Source: an uncultured Clostridium sp.
GTDB lineage: Bacteria > Bacillota > Clostridia > Lachnospirales > Lachnospiraceae
Reading direction: 5' to 3'
Length of the DNA stretch: 54,255 nt
Assembly: GCA_946553025.1 (NCBI GenBank)
Contig: CAMNRM010000034.1
Location: forward strand, 1 to 54,255
Part shown: piece by piece, positions 1 through 8,330 of the stretch
Numbering within the stretch: the stretch's first letter is position 1
Layout of the letters: every line of letters starts with the position of its first letter
The notes under the pieces: generated by a model
The model's database searches: none
What the model saw: the letters and a program-made list of their open reading frames with translations, nothing else
Told to the model about the DNA's origin: nothing
Position numbers and translations under genes: made by a program

Positions 1-1
1 T

Positions 2-205
2 CTCCCCCGTGGTACCGATGCTTATAAGAAAATCTATAAACAGCGCACCGCCACGGAACGTATCAACAACCGCATCCTTAATGATTACGGCCTGCACCGC
101 ATGTTCATACATACAAAGGAGCATTATTCTTTCATGACAACCATGATCGGTATCTGCATCCATCTGGATGTACGCTATAAACAGCAGATGCAGGCAGCGG
201 CATAA
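2..205 (+). CDS. Transposase, C-terminal end (5' part outside window)
   Basis: An open frame enters from the left edge and stops with TAA at 203-205, giving about 67 residues. It contains RTATERINNRILNDYGLHRM, the Arg/Glu-rich stretch around the last catalytic glutamate that is typical of DDE transposases of the IS4/IS1182 type, followed by a helix and a short Ala/Gln tail. The start and the rest of the element lie outside the window, so completeness cannot be judged. It lies about 250 bases beyond the stop of sepF. The exact IS family is uncertain. Confidence 0.6.
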   Translation, partial: LPRGTDAYKKIYKQRTATERINNRILNDYGLHRMFIHTKEHYSFMTTMIGICIHLDVRYKQQMQAAA

Positions 206-461
206 ACCATATTTCCTATTTCGGGATTCTTTCAGGCCTGTTTTCCGACAGGCTTAAAAGCCATGCCCATTTTTATTCTTTATGCTCTCCGAACCGTTCA
301 GATCCCACAATTATCCATCCCTTATCCCACGCATTTCTGAAAATCAACCCTTCCCTGCCTATTCACTATTGAGTTTCCGAGAATGCTCTAAACGTAAGTC
401 GAAAAAGCAAAGTAAATAAGGGAACCGCCCATATGACAGTCCCCCTTCTTCATGTATTTTG
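206..461. other. Non-coding gap between transposase end and sepF
   Basis: No convincing gene on either strand. One small perfect hairpin (GCCTGT at 236-241 with ACAGGC at 248-253) lies just after the transposase stop and could belong to the right end of the insertion element. The second arm is not followed by a T-run, so I do not call it a terminator. The terminal inverted repeat of the element could not be recognised because the left end is missing. Confidence 0.4.
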
Positions 462-1037
462 TCACAGGCGGATATTCAGTCCGCCAAGGCCGCTTACGTT
501 ACTCATCGCACTCATGCTGCTCACATTACCCATACTGCCTGCGCTGCTGACACCGCCCACGTTACCGCCCGTAATAAATTCCTGGAAATCCCCGGAAAGT
601 TCCACTGACTGCGGGGTTGCAATAAAAATATAATTTGAAATTTTCTGCAGATTGCCTCCGATAGAGTAAGTTGCACCGCAGGTGAAATCGATAATTCTCT
701 GTGCCACTTCCATATGAATACCTTCCAGATTCAGCACAACTGCCTTTCCTGCAAGAAGATAATCACAGACTTCACTGGAATCCTCCATCGAACTGGGTTT
801 TACCATCGTAACTTCCATGCCCCTCCGCATCGGAACTACTTTATTATTTGTCCGGCTGCCGGAAAAACGGGACTTTGGTTCTTCATAGTCGTCATAATCA
901 TCTTCATCATCGCGGCGTCCGAAAAAACTTCTCCTCGGTCTTTCCTCTTCAAAAGAATCCTCATCGTCTAAGTAATAATCATCATCCTCTTCATCACTTA
1001 AACGCATTGTATTCATTAATTTGCTCAAAAGGCTCAT
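462..1037 (-). CDS. sepF: Cell division protein SepF
   Basis: SepF is a cytoplasmic protein that polymerises, binds the C-terminal tail of FtsZ and tethers the Z-ring to the membrane. The 191-residue product starts MSLLSKLMNTMRL, an amphipathic membrane-binding helix. A long acidic Asp/Glu/Tyr linker follows (about residues 13-60), then the SepF core with VVLNLEGI and the FTCGATYSIGGNLQKIS segment near residues 110-130. The tail is Gly/Ser/Met-rich. A longer frame exists to 1070, but GGAGAG lies 8 bases before the ATG at 1037 and the membrane helix should be N-terminal. It follows yggS by 19 bases, so the two are probably co-transcribed. ylmH and divIVA, often next in line, are not seen; transposase sequence occupies that side. 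Confidence 0.93.
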   Translation of the reverse strand: MSLLSKLMNTMRLSDEEDDDYYLDDEDSFEEERPRRSFFGRRDDEDDYDDYEEPKSRFSGSRTNNKVVPMRRGMEVTMVKPSSMEDSSEVCDYLLAGKAVVLNLEGIHMEVAQRIIDFTCGATYSIGGNLQKISNYIFIATPQSVELSGDFQEFITGGNVGGVSSAGSMGNVSSMSAMSNVSGLGGLNIRL

Positions 1038-1056
1038 TTTATGCTCTCTCCATTCT

Positions 1057-1737
1057 TCACCGGGAACCAAAGATATTCGTGCCTACACGAACCATCGTAG
1101 CACCCTCTTCGATTGCCACTTCATAATCACCGGACATTCCCATTGATAAGATATCCATACTAACATTATCAATGTTTTTCCATGCCGTGTCAACATAAAA
1201 TTCAAATAATTTTTTAAATACTTTTCGATTTTCTTCGGAAAATTCGACAAAAGGCGCAATTGTCATCAGACCGCGAATGTGAACATGAGGGAATTTACTG
1301 ATTTCTTTGGCTGCATCCATAACTTCTTCCAGCAGAAAACCGTATTTGCTTTCTTCCCTGGCTACATTGACTTCCAGAAGAATATCCACGCAAATTTCTT
1401 TCTTTGCACATTCCTCTTCAATTTGTTTCGCCAGACGAACCGAATCTACCGAATGAATCAACACCGCTTTATCGATAACCTGTTTTACCTTATTGCGCTG
1501 GAGATGGCCAATCATGTGCCAGCGGATATCTTCGGGCAGTACAGGCTGCTTTTCTAATATCTCCTGAACCTTGTTCTCGCCAAAGTCCCGGACACCTTCC
1601 TCGTATGCCTCCAAAAGCATGGATGCCGGCTTTGTCTTGCTTACGGCAATCAACGTTACCTCCTTGGGATCTCGTCCCGCACGAAGACAGGCCCCTTTCA
1701 CTCTCGCCTGAACATCCTTTAGTTGTTCTTTTACCAT
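1057..1737 (-). CDS. yggS: YggS/PROSC-family pyridoxal-phosphate homeostasis protein
   Basis: This is a PLP-binding fold-type III protein of 226 residues, the usual family length. It has no established catalytic reaction and is thought to buffer free pyridoxal phosphate. The PLP lysine is K34 in LIAVSKTKP. Family motifs follow in order: DFGENKVQE, WHMIGHLQRNKV near residues 72-83, HSVDS, LLEVNV, RGLMTI and LSMGMSGD with VRVGTNIFG at the end. It sits between the HlyD-like gene upstream and sepF downstream, the common yggS-sepF pairing in Firmicutes. Confidence 0.93.
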   Translation of the reverse strand: MVKEQLKDVQARVKGACLRAGRDPKEVTLIAVSKTKPASMLLEAYEEGVRDFGENKVQEILEKQPVLPEDIRWHMIGHLQRNKVKQVIDKAVLIHSVDSVRLAKQIEEECAKKEICVDILLEVNVAREESKYGFLLEEVMDAAKEISKFPHVHIRGLMTIAPFVEFSEENRKVFKKLFEFYVDTAWKNIDNVSMDILSMGMSGDYEVAIEEGATMVRVGTNIFGSR

Positions 1738-1775
1738 AATCTTTCCCCCTTAATCGTATATCATATTGGATGTAT

Positions 1776-3296
1776 TTATTGATAAATCTGCTTTCCTTCT
1801 TCCACCGTAGAGGCGTCTAAAACAATGTGGTCGTAAACGGCCAGTCCATAGCTTACGCCTTTTTTGATGGTGTAATATTCATCATTGGAAGCAAGAACTT
1901 CAATCTGTTTAAATATGGCATAGCCTTTATTAATATTGTAAACCCCCTGTAAAGCAGCGCTGGCACTGACCTGGAAGCGCCCCTCATTCTCTGCCGCCCT
2001 TGCTGCCTTTGATGCGTCCTCGTGGGTTTCTTCCATCGTTTCTCCTGCTGCATCCGGTGCCTCGTCTTCTGCGGCAATATTCGGCCCTGTAGGTTTTACC
2101 AGAAAATCTCCTGCGTTTATCTCACATTCCTGAATATCGATATAGTAGTATTCTTCCGTCGAATAATAAATCGTGGCAGGAACAAACATGACCGACGTTC
2201 CCTGGTCGGAATAGGTTTCTTTCATAAATCCTGTATCTGAACCCTTCTTATCACCGCCCTTGGCCAGGTAATCTAAAGGAACCAGATAAAAGGTCTTTTC
2301 GGTTACGGCACTGGCAGGAATCTTTAACCCGGTTATCCGTTCCGATTCAATTTCAAACTCGACAAAACGCTCCGATAAAAACTGAATCATATATTCCTGA
2401 AAATCCAGCTTCCCGTAAGGCTTCCCATCCTTGCCGATAATGGTAGAAAAGCTTCCTTCTGCCCTTAAACCCGATGCAGGAAAGGTAACTTTTAGCGAAG
2501 AAGCCTGTCCATAAGCGACGATGTCTTCCTCCGTCATCGGAAAGACAATCGACCAGTCATCGGAAGTAACAATTTTACACACTGGAGAGTTCGGGGGAAG
2601 CATCTCGTTTGACTTTACCCGGGTAAGCGATACCGAATAGGCTGTCTGGTCAAACATCTCTTCCGAAATCTGCGAAACATCCAAATCTTCATAGGAATCT
2701 ACAGCATAGGAAACAATCCCTGCCTGATCCGAAACGACCTGATGAAAATTTACTCCCTCCCGGGCCATCAGCTCATCCAGATTATCGAGTGTATTGAAAT
2801 TGGCATATTCCAATACCCGTGCTTCCAGAGAATATTTTCTGTCATAAACCGAACGGAAATTTTCATCCGTATAGGCTAAGCTGTACGAGGTAAGCTGCTT
2901 TTTTAAATCCAAAAGATTTTCCTCACTCAGCGCGGCACCGACTTCCGGATGTTCGGCAAGAAATCCTGACACCGATCCCATCTCGTCAATGGAATAAATA
3001 CAGGTGCCCACGCCGGCCCGCTTTCCCTCCCGGGTATAATAATTAATATATCCGGCCCGATCGGTATATTTTGTACTTTCCTCCCGAAGGATGATTCCGG
3101 TGTAAGCTTTTTCGTTGACAATGCCGCCTTCCACAACCTCGTACACCTGTATTTTTTCCCGCTTGAGATAGGTATAGACACTGAAGCTCATATACACAAA
3201 AATAATGGCAAAAATAATCATACCTACATTAATATTCTTCGGACGTCTGTAGCGTACAATCTTGTGGTTGCCTGTCTTTTTCTTCTGGCTGCCCAT
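1776..3296 (-). CDS. HlyD-like membrane-anchored envelope protein
   Basis: A 506-residue protein with a basic N-terminus (about residues 1-25) and one membrane segment (about 25-43, NVGMIIFAIIFVYMSFSVY). The large extracytoplasmic part begins with a beta-rich stretch (EVVEGGIVNEKAYTGIILR) like the lipoyl/barrel-sandwich domain of HlyD adaptors. A Glu/Ala-rich low-complexity stretch near residues 408-440 separates a final beta-rich segment. Clostridia often carry such a gene beside yggS and sepF, and no ABC or RND partner lies next to it here. This argues for an envelope or division role rather than a dedicated exporter, but that is inference. It probably heads the operon continuing into yggS and sepF. 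Confidence 0.7.
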   Translation of the reverse strand: MGSQKKKTGNHKIVRYRRPKNINVGMIIFAIIFVYMSFSVYTYLKREKIQVYEVVEGGIVNEKAYTGIILREESTKYTDRAGYINYYTREGKRAGVGTCIYSIDEMGSVSGFLAEHPEVGAALSEENLLDLKKQLTSYSLAYTDENFRSVYDRKYSLEARVLEYANFNTLDNLDELMAREGVNFHQVVSDQAGIVSYAVDSYEDLDVSQISEEMFDQTAYSVSLTRVKSNEMLPPNSPVCKIVTSDDWSIVFPMTEEDIVAYGQASSLKVTFPASGLRAEGSFSTIIGKDGKPYGKLDFQEYMIQFLSERFVEFEIESERITGLKIPASAVTEKTFYLVPLDYLAKGGDKKGSDTGFMKETYSDQGTSVMFVPATIYYSTEEYYYIDIQECEINAGDFLVKPTGPNIAAEDEAPDAAGETMEETHEDASKAARAAENEGRFQVSASAALQGVYNINKGYAIFKQIEVLASNDEYYTIKKGVSYGLAVYDHIVLDASTVEEGKQIYQ

Positions 3297-3365
3297 GAGA
3301 AGCCTCCTTCCCCTCCCGTTATTATAAAAGGAAGAAGAGAAAAATGCAAATACTTCCGTAAAAAA

Positions 3366-3392
3366 GCTGCTGCAAATATCTTTCGCAGCAGC
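3366..3392 (-). terminator. Rho-independent terminator after the P-loop gene
   Basis: A perfect 8-base-pair stem (GCTGCTGC at 3366-3373, GCAGCAGC at 3385-3392) with an 11-base loop. Read on the minus strand it is followed at once by TTTTTT. It lies about 20 bases after the stop of the small P-loop gene and separates that transcription unit from the HlyD-yggS-sepF unit. Confidence 0.85.
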
Positions 3393-3411
3393 AAATAAAA
3401 TCTATATATGC

Positions 3412-3831
3412 TTATAAAGAAAGAATCACGTCGCCTTTTGCATTATCCGGAAGCTCATCTGCATCCAATGATATGCTAAGTACGAATGTCACATGATACT
3501 TCTCACCGATTTTTTCCAAAGTTGCTATGGTCTGGGAGATATCCTCCCCTTCAAGTACGGCCAGCTTTAAAAAGCTGTCCAAGAACATAATCTCCAAGTC
3601 GTGATCCTGAGAAATAATACCGCTGATAAATCCGATAAAACTTTCGCTTGAACTTACAGGAAACTCATTAACATTAATTAAACGAATTTTGTTGCTCAGT
3701 TCATACATGTGCTTTGAACTTTTATCAAGATAAACGATAGAACCCTTCGCTGTCTTCACTGCTGCATTCGCTCTCTCCAGCAAATGTTTTGTTTTGCCTT
3801 TCCCCTTCTTACCTGCTATAATCTGAACCAT
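3412..3831 (-). CDS. Small P-loop ATPase-like protein, function unknown
   Basis: This 139-residue protein opens MVQIIAGKKGKGKTKHLLE, which contains a Walker A-like GKKGKGKT. A predicted Walker B-like strand follows near the middle (LEIMFLDSF). It is far too short for a hexameric secretion or PilT ATPase and looks like a minimal RecA-type nucleotide-binding domain. Such proteins have sometimes been labelled 'twitching motility PilT-like', which I would not trust. The frame could start at 3870, but GGAGGAG precedes the ATG at 3831. A plausible promoter lies upstream at 3856-3885, so it may be transcribed alone, ending at the 3366-3392 terminator. Confidence 0.7.
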   Translation of the reverse strand: MVQIIAGKKGKGKTKHLLERANAAVKTAKGSIVYLDKSSKHMYELSNKIRLINVNEFPVSSSESFIGFISGIISQDHDLEIMFLDSFLKLAVLEGEDISQTIATLEKIGEKYHVTFVLSISLDADELPDNAKGDVILSL

Positions 3832-3855
3832 AACAATCTCCTCCTTCGGCTTAAT

Positions 3856-3885
3856 TGTATAAAATGTCAATTAATTATAAAACAA
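3856..3885 (-). promoter_or_regulatory. Possible sigma-A promoter for the P-loop gene
   Basis: Read on the minus strand, TTGTTT (3885-3880) and TATACA (3861-3856) are 18 bases apart in a very AT-rich 85-base gap. The placement, 25 bases before the start codon at 3831, fits. Other AT-rich hexamers nearby make the exact choice uncertain. Confidence 0.4.
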
Positions 3886-3916
3886 TTATAGTATAAATAT
3901 CCAAAAAACGCAATGA

Positions 3917-4903
3917 CTAATTGACAATTTTCTGAATTATTTCTGTCATGTTATCATAAAGGTTCGGACGGCTGCTGGCTTTAAGCACCACGGAGATATA
4001 TTCCTTCTCCAATTCGTCCCGGCTTGCCATAATCAGGCAGTACCCGGCAGCATTCGTCGTCCCGGTCTTTCCGCCAAACACCGTCAGCCCTTGCGGCGTT
4101 TCCCTCTCCCCGGTCATAAACCAGTTTCCGCCCTTCCAGGTCTTTGATACCAATTGGCCATTGCCGTCAACATAATTGGCCGTGTAGGCTGTCGAACCGG
4201 TAACTTCGCGGAATTTCGGCTGCTTTAAGGCTTCATTAAAAATCAGGTAGAGATCGTAAGCGGTCGTCACATGTTCCTGGTTGGTTAAGCCGTGAGGGTT
4301 GGTAAAATGCGTGGACGTTGCGCCAAGACGCGCTGCCTCCGCATTCATCAGTTCGGCAAACTGATCAATGCTTCCAGCCATATGAACCGCGATCGCTGCC
4401 CCGGCATCATTTCCCGAGGGAAGCATAAGCCCGTATAAAAGCTGCTCCAACGTCAGGACATCTCCCGGATGGATCTCGCAGAGTGTAGCCCCCTGCTCCG
4501 TAATCACTGCTGCGTCCGTTACCGTTACCTCATCCGATAAATTTCCGTATTTAATGGCGATAAGTGCAGTCATCACCTTGGTTATGCTTGCCGGGTGGAG
4601 AACTTCAAAGGCATTTTTGCTGTAAAGCGTCTGGCTGTCCGTCAGGTTAAAGACGGCGGCAGCCTGTGCATTCACCACATCATCCGGTATCTGTGCCGCC
4701 TCGTCAACAACACAGAGATTGGCAGCAAAACCCTCGGCCCGTTCATCGGCCCGATCGTTTTCTTCCAGGGTAAAATCCCGCTCCGTCCACGTATAGGGAC
4801 GCTCAAGCTTTGACTGCCCGCAGGCCGCACAAAAAAGGGTGATCCAGACCAGACACAGGCCCAGGCCGATTCGTTTTTTTATGGATTGATTTCTGTCTGA
4901 CAC
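3917..4903 (-). CDS. D-alanyl-D-alanine carboxypeptidase (serine-type, DacA/DacF-like), probable lipoprotein
   Basis: This low-molecular-weight penicillin-binding protein removes the terminal D-Ala from peptidoglycan stem peptides outside the membrane. The 328 residues carry all three active-site motifs: SITK (106-109, catalytic serine and lysine), SGN (163-165) and KTG (279-281). The N-terminus has a basic stretch, a hydrophobic core and LFCAAC, with Cys28 a possible lipidation site. The -3 residue of the lipobox is not ideal. The C-terminal beta-sandwich domain of long DacA proteins is absent, so the protein ends shortly after the catalytic domain. It follows mgsA by about 55 bases and probably belongs to the same cell-envelope operon. 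Confidence 0.88.
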   Translation of the reverse strand: MSDRNQSIKKRIGLGLCLVWITLFCAACGQSKLERPYTWTERDFTLEENDRADERAEGFAANLCVVDEAAQIPDDVVNAQAAAVFNLTDSQTLYSKNAFEVLHPASITKVMTALIAIKYGNLSDEVTVTDAAVITEQGATLCEIHPGDVLTLEQLLYGLMLPSGNDAGAAIAVHMAGSIDQFAELMNAEAARLGATSTHFTNPHGLTNQEHVTTAYDLYLIFNEALKQPKFREVTGSTAYTANYVDGNGQLVSKTWKGGNWFMTGERETPQGLTVFGGKTGTTNAAGYCLIMASRDELEKEYISVVLKASSRPNLYDNMTEIIQKIVN

Positions 4904-4959
4904 GTTTTTCTTCTCCTGATTGATTCTTTTATGGGAAAAACTCCCGGATTAGAGCAAAA

Positions 4960-5355
4960 TCAGCGGTACATCTCCCGCCACTCCAAATCGCCGCGATCCA
5001 GGGCTTTAATCAGAAGTTCCGCGGTAGCCAGATTCGTAGCCAGAGGGATATTGTGCATATCACAGAGGCGAACAACGTTGTTGACATCCGGTTCATGAGA
5101 TTTTGCCGAAAGAGCATCGCGAAGAAAGATCACCAGATCAATCTCATTGTGCTCAATCTGTGCCGCCAGCTGCTGGCCGCCGCCCAGATGTCCTGCAAGA
5201 TACTTGTGCACATTTAAGTTGGCAACCTCTTCAATCAGCCGCCCTGTTGTTCCTGTAGCATAAAGTTCATTCTTGCTCAATATCCCCCGATACGCTATAC
5301 AGAAATTTTGCATTAGCTTTTTCTTTGCATCATGTGCGATTAACCCAATATTCAT
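4960..5355 (-). CDS. mgsA: Methylglyoxal synthase
   Basis: It converts dihydroxyacetone phosphate to methylglyoxal and phosphate, a bypass of lower glycolysis. The 131 residues begin MNIGLIAHDAKKKLM. Family motifs are ATGTTGRLIEE (33-43), LAGHLGGGQQLAAQI (53-67, phosphate and substrate binding) and LVIFLRDAL (74-82, including the conserved Asp80). A longer frame reaches 5607, but AGGAGG lies just before the ATG at 5355, and that ATG overlaps the rodA stop as ATGA, implying translational coupling. Its position after rodA matches many Clostridia. Confidence 0.95.
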   Translation of the reverse strand: MNIGLIAHDAKKKLMQNFCIAYRGILSKNELYATGTTGRLIEEVANLNVHKYLAGHLGGGQQLAAQIEHNEIDLVIFLRDALSAKSHEPDVNNVVRLCDMHNIPLATNLATAELLIKALDRGDLEWREMYR

Positions 5356-6506
5356 GTAATAACTCCTCCTTGATTGTGAGTATTCTTTCTCTGTAGTCCA
5401 ACATTTAATACAATTCCAATTCCTACATACATACTGAGCAGGGAACTGACCCCATAACTGATAAACGGAAGAGGAAGGCCGGTATTGGGGAAAAACTTTG
5501 AAGCCACGGCAATATTGGAAAAACTCTGAAATCCAATCAGTGCCGCCATCCCCGTGCAGAGCAGCTTTCCCGCCGTATCCCTGGCTTGTCTTGCCATCCA
5601 CAGACATTCATAAATAATCAAAAGGTACAGCCCGATAACCAAAAGGCTTCCCGCAAACCCCAGTTCTTCTCCGATAATGGCAAAAATAAAGTCTGTAGCT
5701 TCCTCCACCAGAAAATTTCCGTTTTTTACGGACGCAATGGTTGTATTATTTAATCCCTTTCCCCAGAGCTGTCCGGAGCCGATGGCAATGACCGAATTAT
5801 CCTGCTGAAGGTTATTTTCCTGGTATTTATCCGGATAGATAAAGCTTAAAATACGCTGTGCCTGATACCCTCTTAAAACAGGAATCATCTCATACTGCAA
5901 AAGATAAATAAATCCGGCAGCTATCGGCGTCAGGACAGCCAAAATACCGAAAATCCACCGGTAACTTAAACCGGCAACAAAAATCAGAGCGGTAAACACC
6001 ATAATAATTATCAAACTGGTGGAAAGATTTGGCTCAATTAAAATCAAAAGTACAGGAAAGCCAAAAAGAACGGCTGTAGCTGCCAGGATGGAAACCTGGT
6101 TAATCCGCTCCTGGTACTTGTGAAAATACCAGGAGAAGAAAACAATTAAGCCAATTTTCGTAAACTCTGAGGGCTGGAGCTGACCAAGAACAGGGACAAC
6201 AACCCAGCGGGTTGCACCGCCCCGGACCACACCGTTGACCAGTACCCAGACCAGAAGAGCGATGCAGGTTAAGTAAGCCAGAACACTTAACTTTAATATC
6301 CTGTGATAGTCCACCAGCGTCAGAACACCGGCAGCGATAATGCTTACAAAGATTCCCAGAACCTGACGGGTTACCCGGGAATCTTCCATCGATCCGTTTG
6401 CGGCGCTTTTAATCACCAGGACACCGATAAAGCTTAAGGCCAGCACATAAATTACCAGACGAAAATTAAAATTTCTCAGTTTATATTCTGAAAATAAAAA
6501 GATCAT
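5352..6506 (-). CDS. rodA: Rod-shape SEDS glycosyltransferase RodA (FtsW/RodA/SpoVE family)
   Basis: A peptidoglycan polymerase of the elongation machinery, working with PBP2 and the Mre proteins in the membrane. The 384 residues form about ten hydrophobic segments. Family signatures are GGATRWVVVPVLGQLQPSEF, where the loop places the protein in the SEDS group, and the C-terminal FPNTGLPLPFISYGVSSLL. The first ATG (6512) is too close to the AAGGGG ribosome site; the second (6506) is 8 bases away and overlaps the minE stop as ATGA. With minCDE just upstream and PBP2 further up, RodA is preferred over FtsW or SpoVE. Confidence 0.92.
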   Translation of the reverse strand: MIFLFSEYKLRNFNFRLVIYVLALSFIGVLVIKSAANGSMEDSRVTRQVLGIFVSIIAAGVLTLVDYHRILKLSVLAYLTCIALLVWVLVNGVVRGGATRWVVVPVLGQLQPSEFTKIGLIVFFSWYFHKYQERINQVSILAATAVLFGFPVLLILIEPNLSTSLIIIMVFTALIFVAGLSYRWIFGILAVLTPIAAGFIYLLQYEMIPVLRGYQAQRILSFIYPDKYQENNLQQDNSVIAIGSGQLWGKGLNNTTIASVKNGNFLVEEATDFIFAIIGEELGFAGSLLVIGLYLLIIYECLWMARQARDTAGKLLCTGMAALIGFQSFSNIAVASKFFPNTGLPLPFISYGVSSLLSMYVGIGIVLNVGLQRKNTHNQGGVIT

Positions 6507-6772
6507 GAACATTTCCCCTTATTCGATAAATCCAGAATCGGGAACGCAGCGTAAAGGGCATTTCCCGGGTGGCTGCTGACAATTTTTATCTCAATGCCTT
6601 CCCGGTCAATCTTCATGTATTTCGAGATGACACGAACCATGTCATCCTTCATCTTATCCAGCAGTTCCGGTGAACAGTTTGCCTTGTCCGTGACAAGAAC
6701 GACCTGAAGCCGCTTTTTCGCCAGGCTGCCGGAATGGTTTTTGGCGATTTTCTGAAATACACGAGCCATCAT
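6503..6772 (-). CDS. minE: Cell division topological specificity factor MinE
   Basis: MinE stimulates the MinD ATPase and drives the spatial pattern of the MinCD division inhibitor. The 89 residues match the family length. An N-terminal helix (ARVFQKIAKNHSGSLAKKRL) is followed by LQVVLVTDKANCSPELLDKMKDDMVRVISKY (split at the beta strand) and IEIKIVSS. Two adjacent ATGs (6772 and 6769) follow AGGAGGGG, and either could be used. The stop overlaps the rodA start. Confidence 0.93.
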   Translation of the reverse strand: MMARVFQKIAKNHSGSLAKKRLQVVLVTDKANCSPELLDKMKDDMVRVISKYMKIDREGIEIKIVSSHPGNALYAAFPILDLSNKGKCS

Positions 6773-6781
6773 ACACCCCTC

Positions 6782-7573
6782 CTAAGCTCTTCGCAAAAGG
6801 CTTGACAGCCTGCTCAGAAGCTTAGGCTGAGTGTCCAGGCTGAGGAAAGGAATCTGCTCTCCCATAAGTCTGCGGCAGATATTCAGATAAGCTTGTCCGG
6901 CCATGGAACCCATGCCCACCAGCGGTTCTCCCTGGTTGGTTGAAATCACTATCGATTCATCGTCCGGCACTACGCCAATCACATTCACCGCAAGAATATC
7001 CATGACGTCATCCATGGACATCATATCTCCCCGCCTGACCATGTCCATGCGGATACGGTTGACAATTAAATCAATCATGCCCATATCTGCCGCTTCCAAA
7101 AGACCGATAATCCGGTCGGCATCCCGTATGGCGGATACTTCCGGCGTCGTTACCACCAGCGCCCTCTCCGCCCCGGCAATGGCATTTTGAAAGCCTCGTT
7201 CAATTCCGGCAGGACAATCCAGCAGTATGTAATCAAATTCATCCCGCAGATCGTCTACCAGCTTTTTCATCTGCTCCGGGCTGACGGCTGTCTTGTCCCG
7301 GGTCTGTGCAGATGGAAGTAAATACAGGTTCGGATATCTTTTGTCCCTAATAAGGGCCTGCTTCATCCGGCAGTTGCCTTCCACCACATCGACCAGATTA
7401 TAGACAATCCGATTTTCCAGACCCATGACCACATCCAGGTTGCGCAGACCGATATCCGTATCGATCAGCACGGTTTTTTTCCCCAGGACAGCCAGTCCGG
7501 TTCCTACGTTTGCCGATGTCGTGGTTTTGCCGACCCCTCCTTTTCCAGAAGTAATAACAATGACTTCACTCAT
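6782..7573 (-). CDS. minD: Septum-site determining ATPase MinD
   Basis: A ParA/MinD-type ATPase that binds the membrane when ATP-loaded and recruits MinC. The 263 residues start MSEVIVITSGKGGVGKTTT, with the deviant Walker A lysine at K11 and the P-loop at residues 10-18. IDTDIGLRNLDVVMGLENR and YILLDCPAG (Walker B) follow. The C-terminus LSRLSSLLRRA is a short amphipathic membrane-targeting helix. The frame extends to 7591, but AGGAGG precedes the ATG at 7573. It stands 10 bases before minE. Confidence 0.96.
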   Translation of the reverse strand: MSEVIVITSGKGGVGKTTTSANVGTGLAVLGKKTVLIDTDIGLRNLDVVMGLENRIVYNLVDVVEGNCRMKQALIRDKRYPNLYLLPSAQTRDKTAVSPEQMKKLVDDLRDEFDYILLDCPAGIERGFQNAIAGAERALVVTTPEVSAIRDADRIIGLLEAADMGMIDLIVNRIRMDMVRRGDMMSMDDVMDILAVNVIGVVPDDESIVISTNQGEPLVGMGSMAGQAYLNICRRLMGEQIPFLSLDTQPKLLSRLSSLLRRA

Positions 7574-7637
7574 AACGATATCCTCCTGCAAAAACAGCTA
7601 TTTAATTGTACTACATATCGAATAATTTTTCCAGTAT

Positions 7638-8303
7638 TTAATGAAAATTTAACAGATGCAAAAAACTCTTTTTTAAACTTCTTGTGCAGATTGCTCCGTC
7701 CTCGACAACGGCTAACATCGGGCCTTTTCCCAGGCGCTTGTTCTTTTCGCCAATCCGGCTGGAAAAGTTGCCGATACGGATTTGAATCGGTGCCATATCC
7801 AGGGCAACCACAACCGCATCCGCATTTCCGTTGCAGCCTGCATAGACCGAACCCTTCAGTTCGCCCAGGACGATAATATTGCCTTTCGCGGTTATCCGGG
7901 CACCGTGGTTGACATCGCCGATAACCACAATGCTTGCCTCCGAGTCCAAGTTATCTCCGCGGTGAAGATCTCCCTTATAAAACTTACCTGTCTGTGCACT
8001 TAGTTCCATCAGCTTTTCATTCAGCGCATGTTCACAGCGGCGGATTTGCTCGCCGTTCTGGTCAATCAGACAGAGAATTTCCACCTGGGAACTGTCCATA
8101 ATGGCGTTCGCCACCTGAAACTCCTCTTCAGGGGTAAGACTGCGCCCCTCTAAAGCAAGGGCCATCTGCACGGCTCCCCAGAATTTTGCGCTTTCCCTGA
8201 ATTTTTTCTCAAGGTCGGCTAAAATCTGCGCAAAAGGAGCATTAGGGTCCAGATAGATCGTCATCCCCGATTTATTTCCTTTAATCATTATGGTACTGCG
8301 CAT
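7638..8303 (-). CDS. minC: Septum-site determining protein MinC
   Basis: It inhibits FtsZ assembly away from midcell together with MinD. The 221 residues have a variable N-terminal FtsZ-interacting domain (about 1-100) and the C-terminal beta-helix domain from about residue 110, seen in the regular repeats GDLHRGDNLDSEASIVVIG, VNHGARITAKGNIIVLGELKG and VYAGCNGNADAVVVALDM. GAGGTGAT precedes the ATG. minC, minD and minE are consecutive on the minus strand. Confidence 0.93.
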   Translation of the reverse strand: MRSTIMIKGNKSGMTIYLDPNAPFAQILADLEKKFRESAKFWGAVQMALALEGRSLTPEEEFQVANAIMDSSQVEILCLIDQNGEQIRRCEHALNEKLMELSAQTGKFYKGDLHRGDNLDSEASIVVIGDVNHGARITAKGNIIVLGELKGSVYAGCNGNADAVVVALDMAPIQIRIGNFSSRIGEKNKRLGKGPMLAVVEDGAICTRSLKKSFLHLLNFH

Positions 8304-8330
8304 AGATCATCACCTCAGTTTGTTTTTCCT

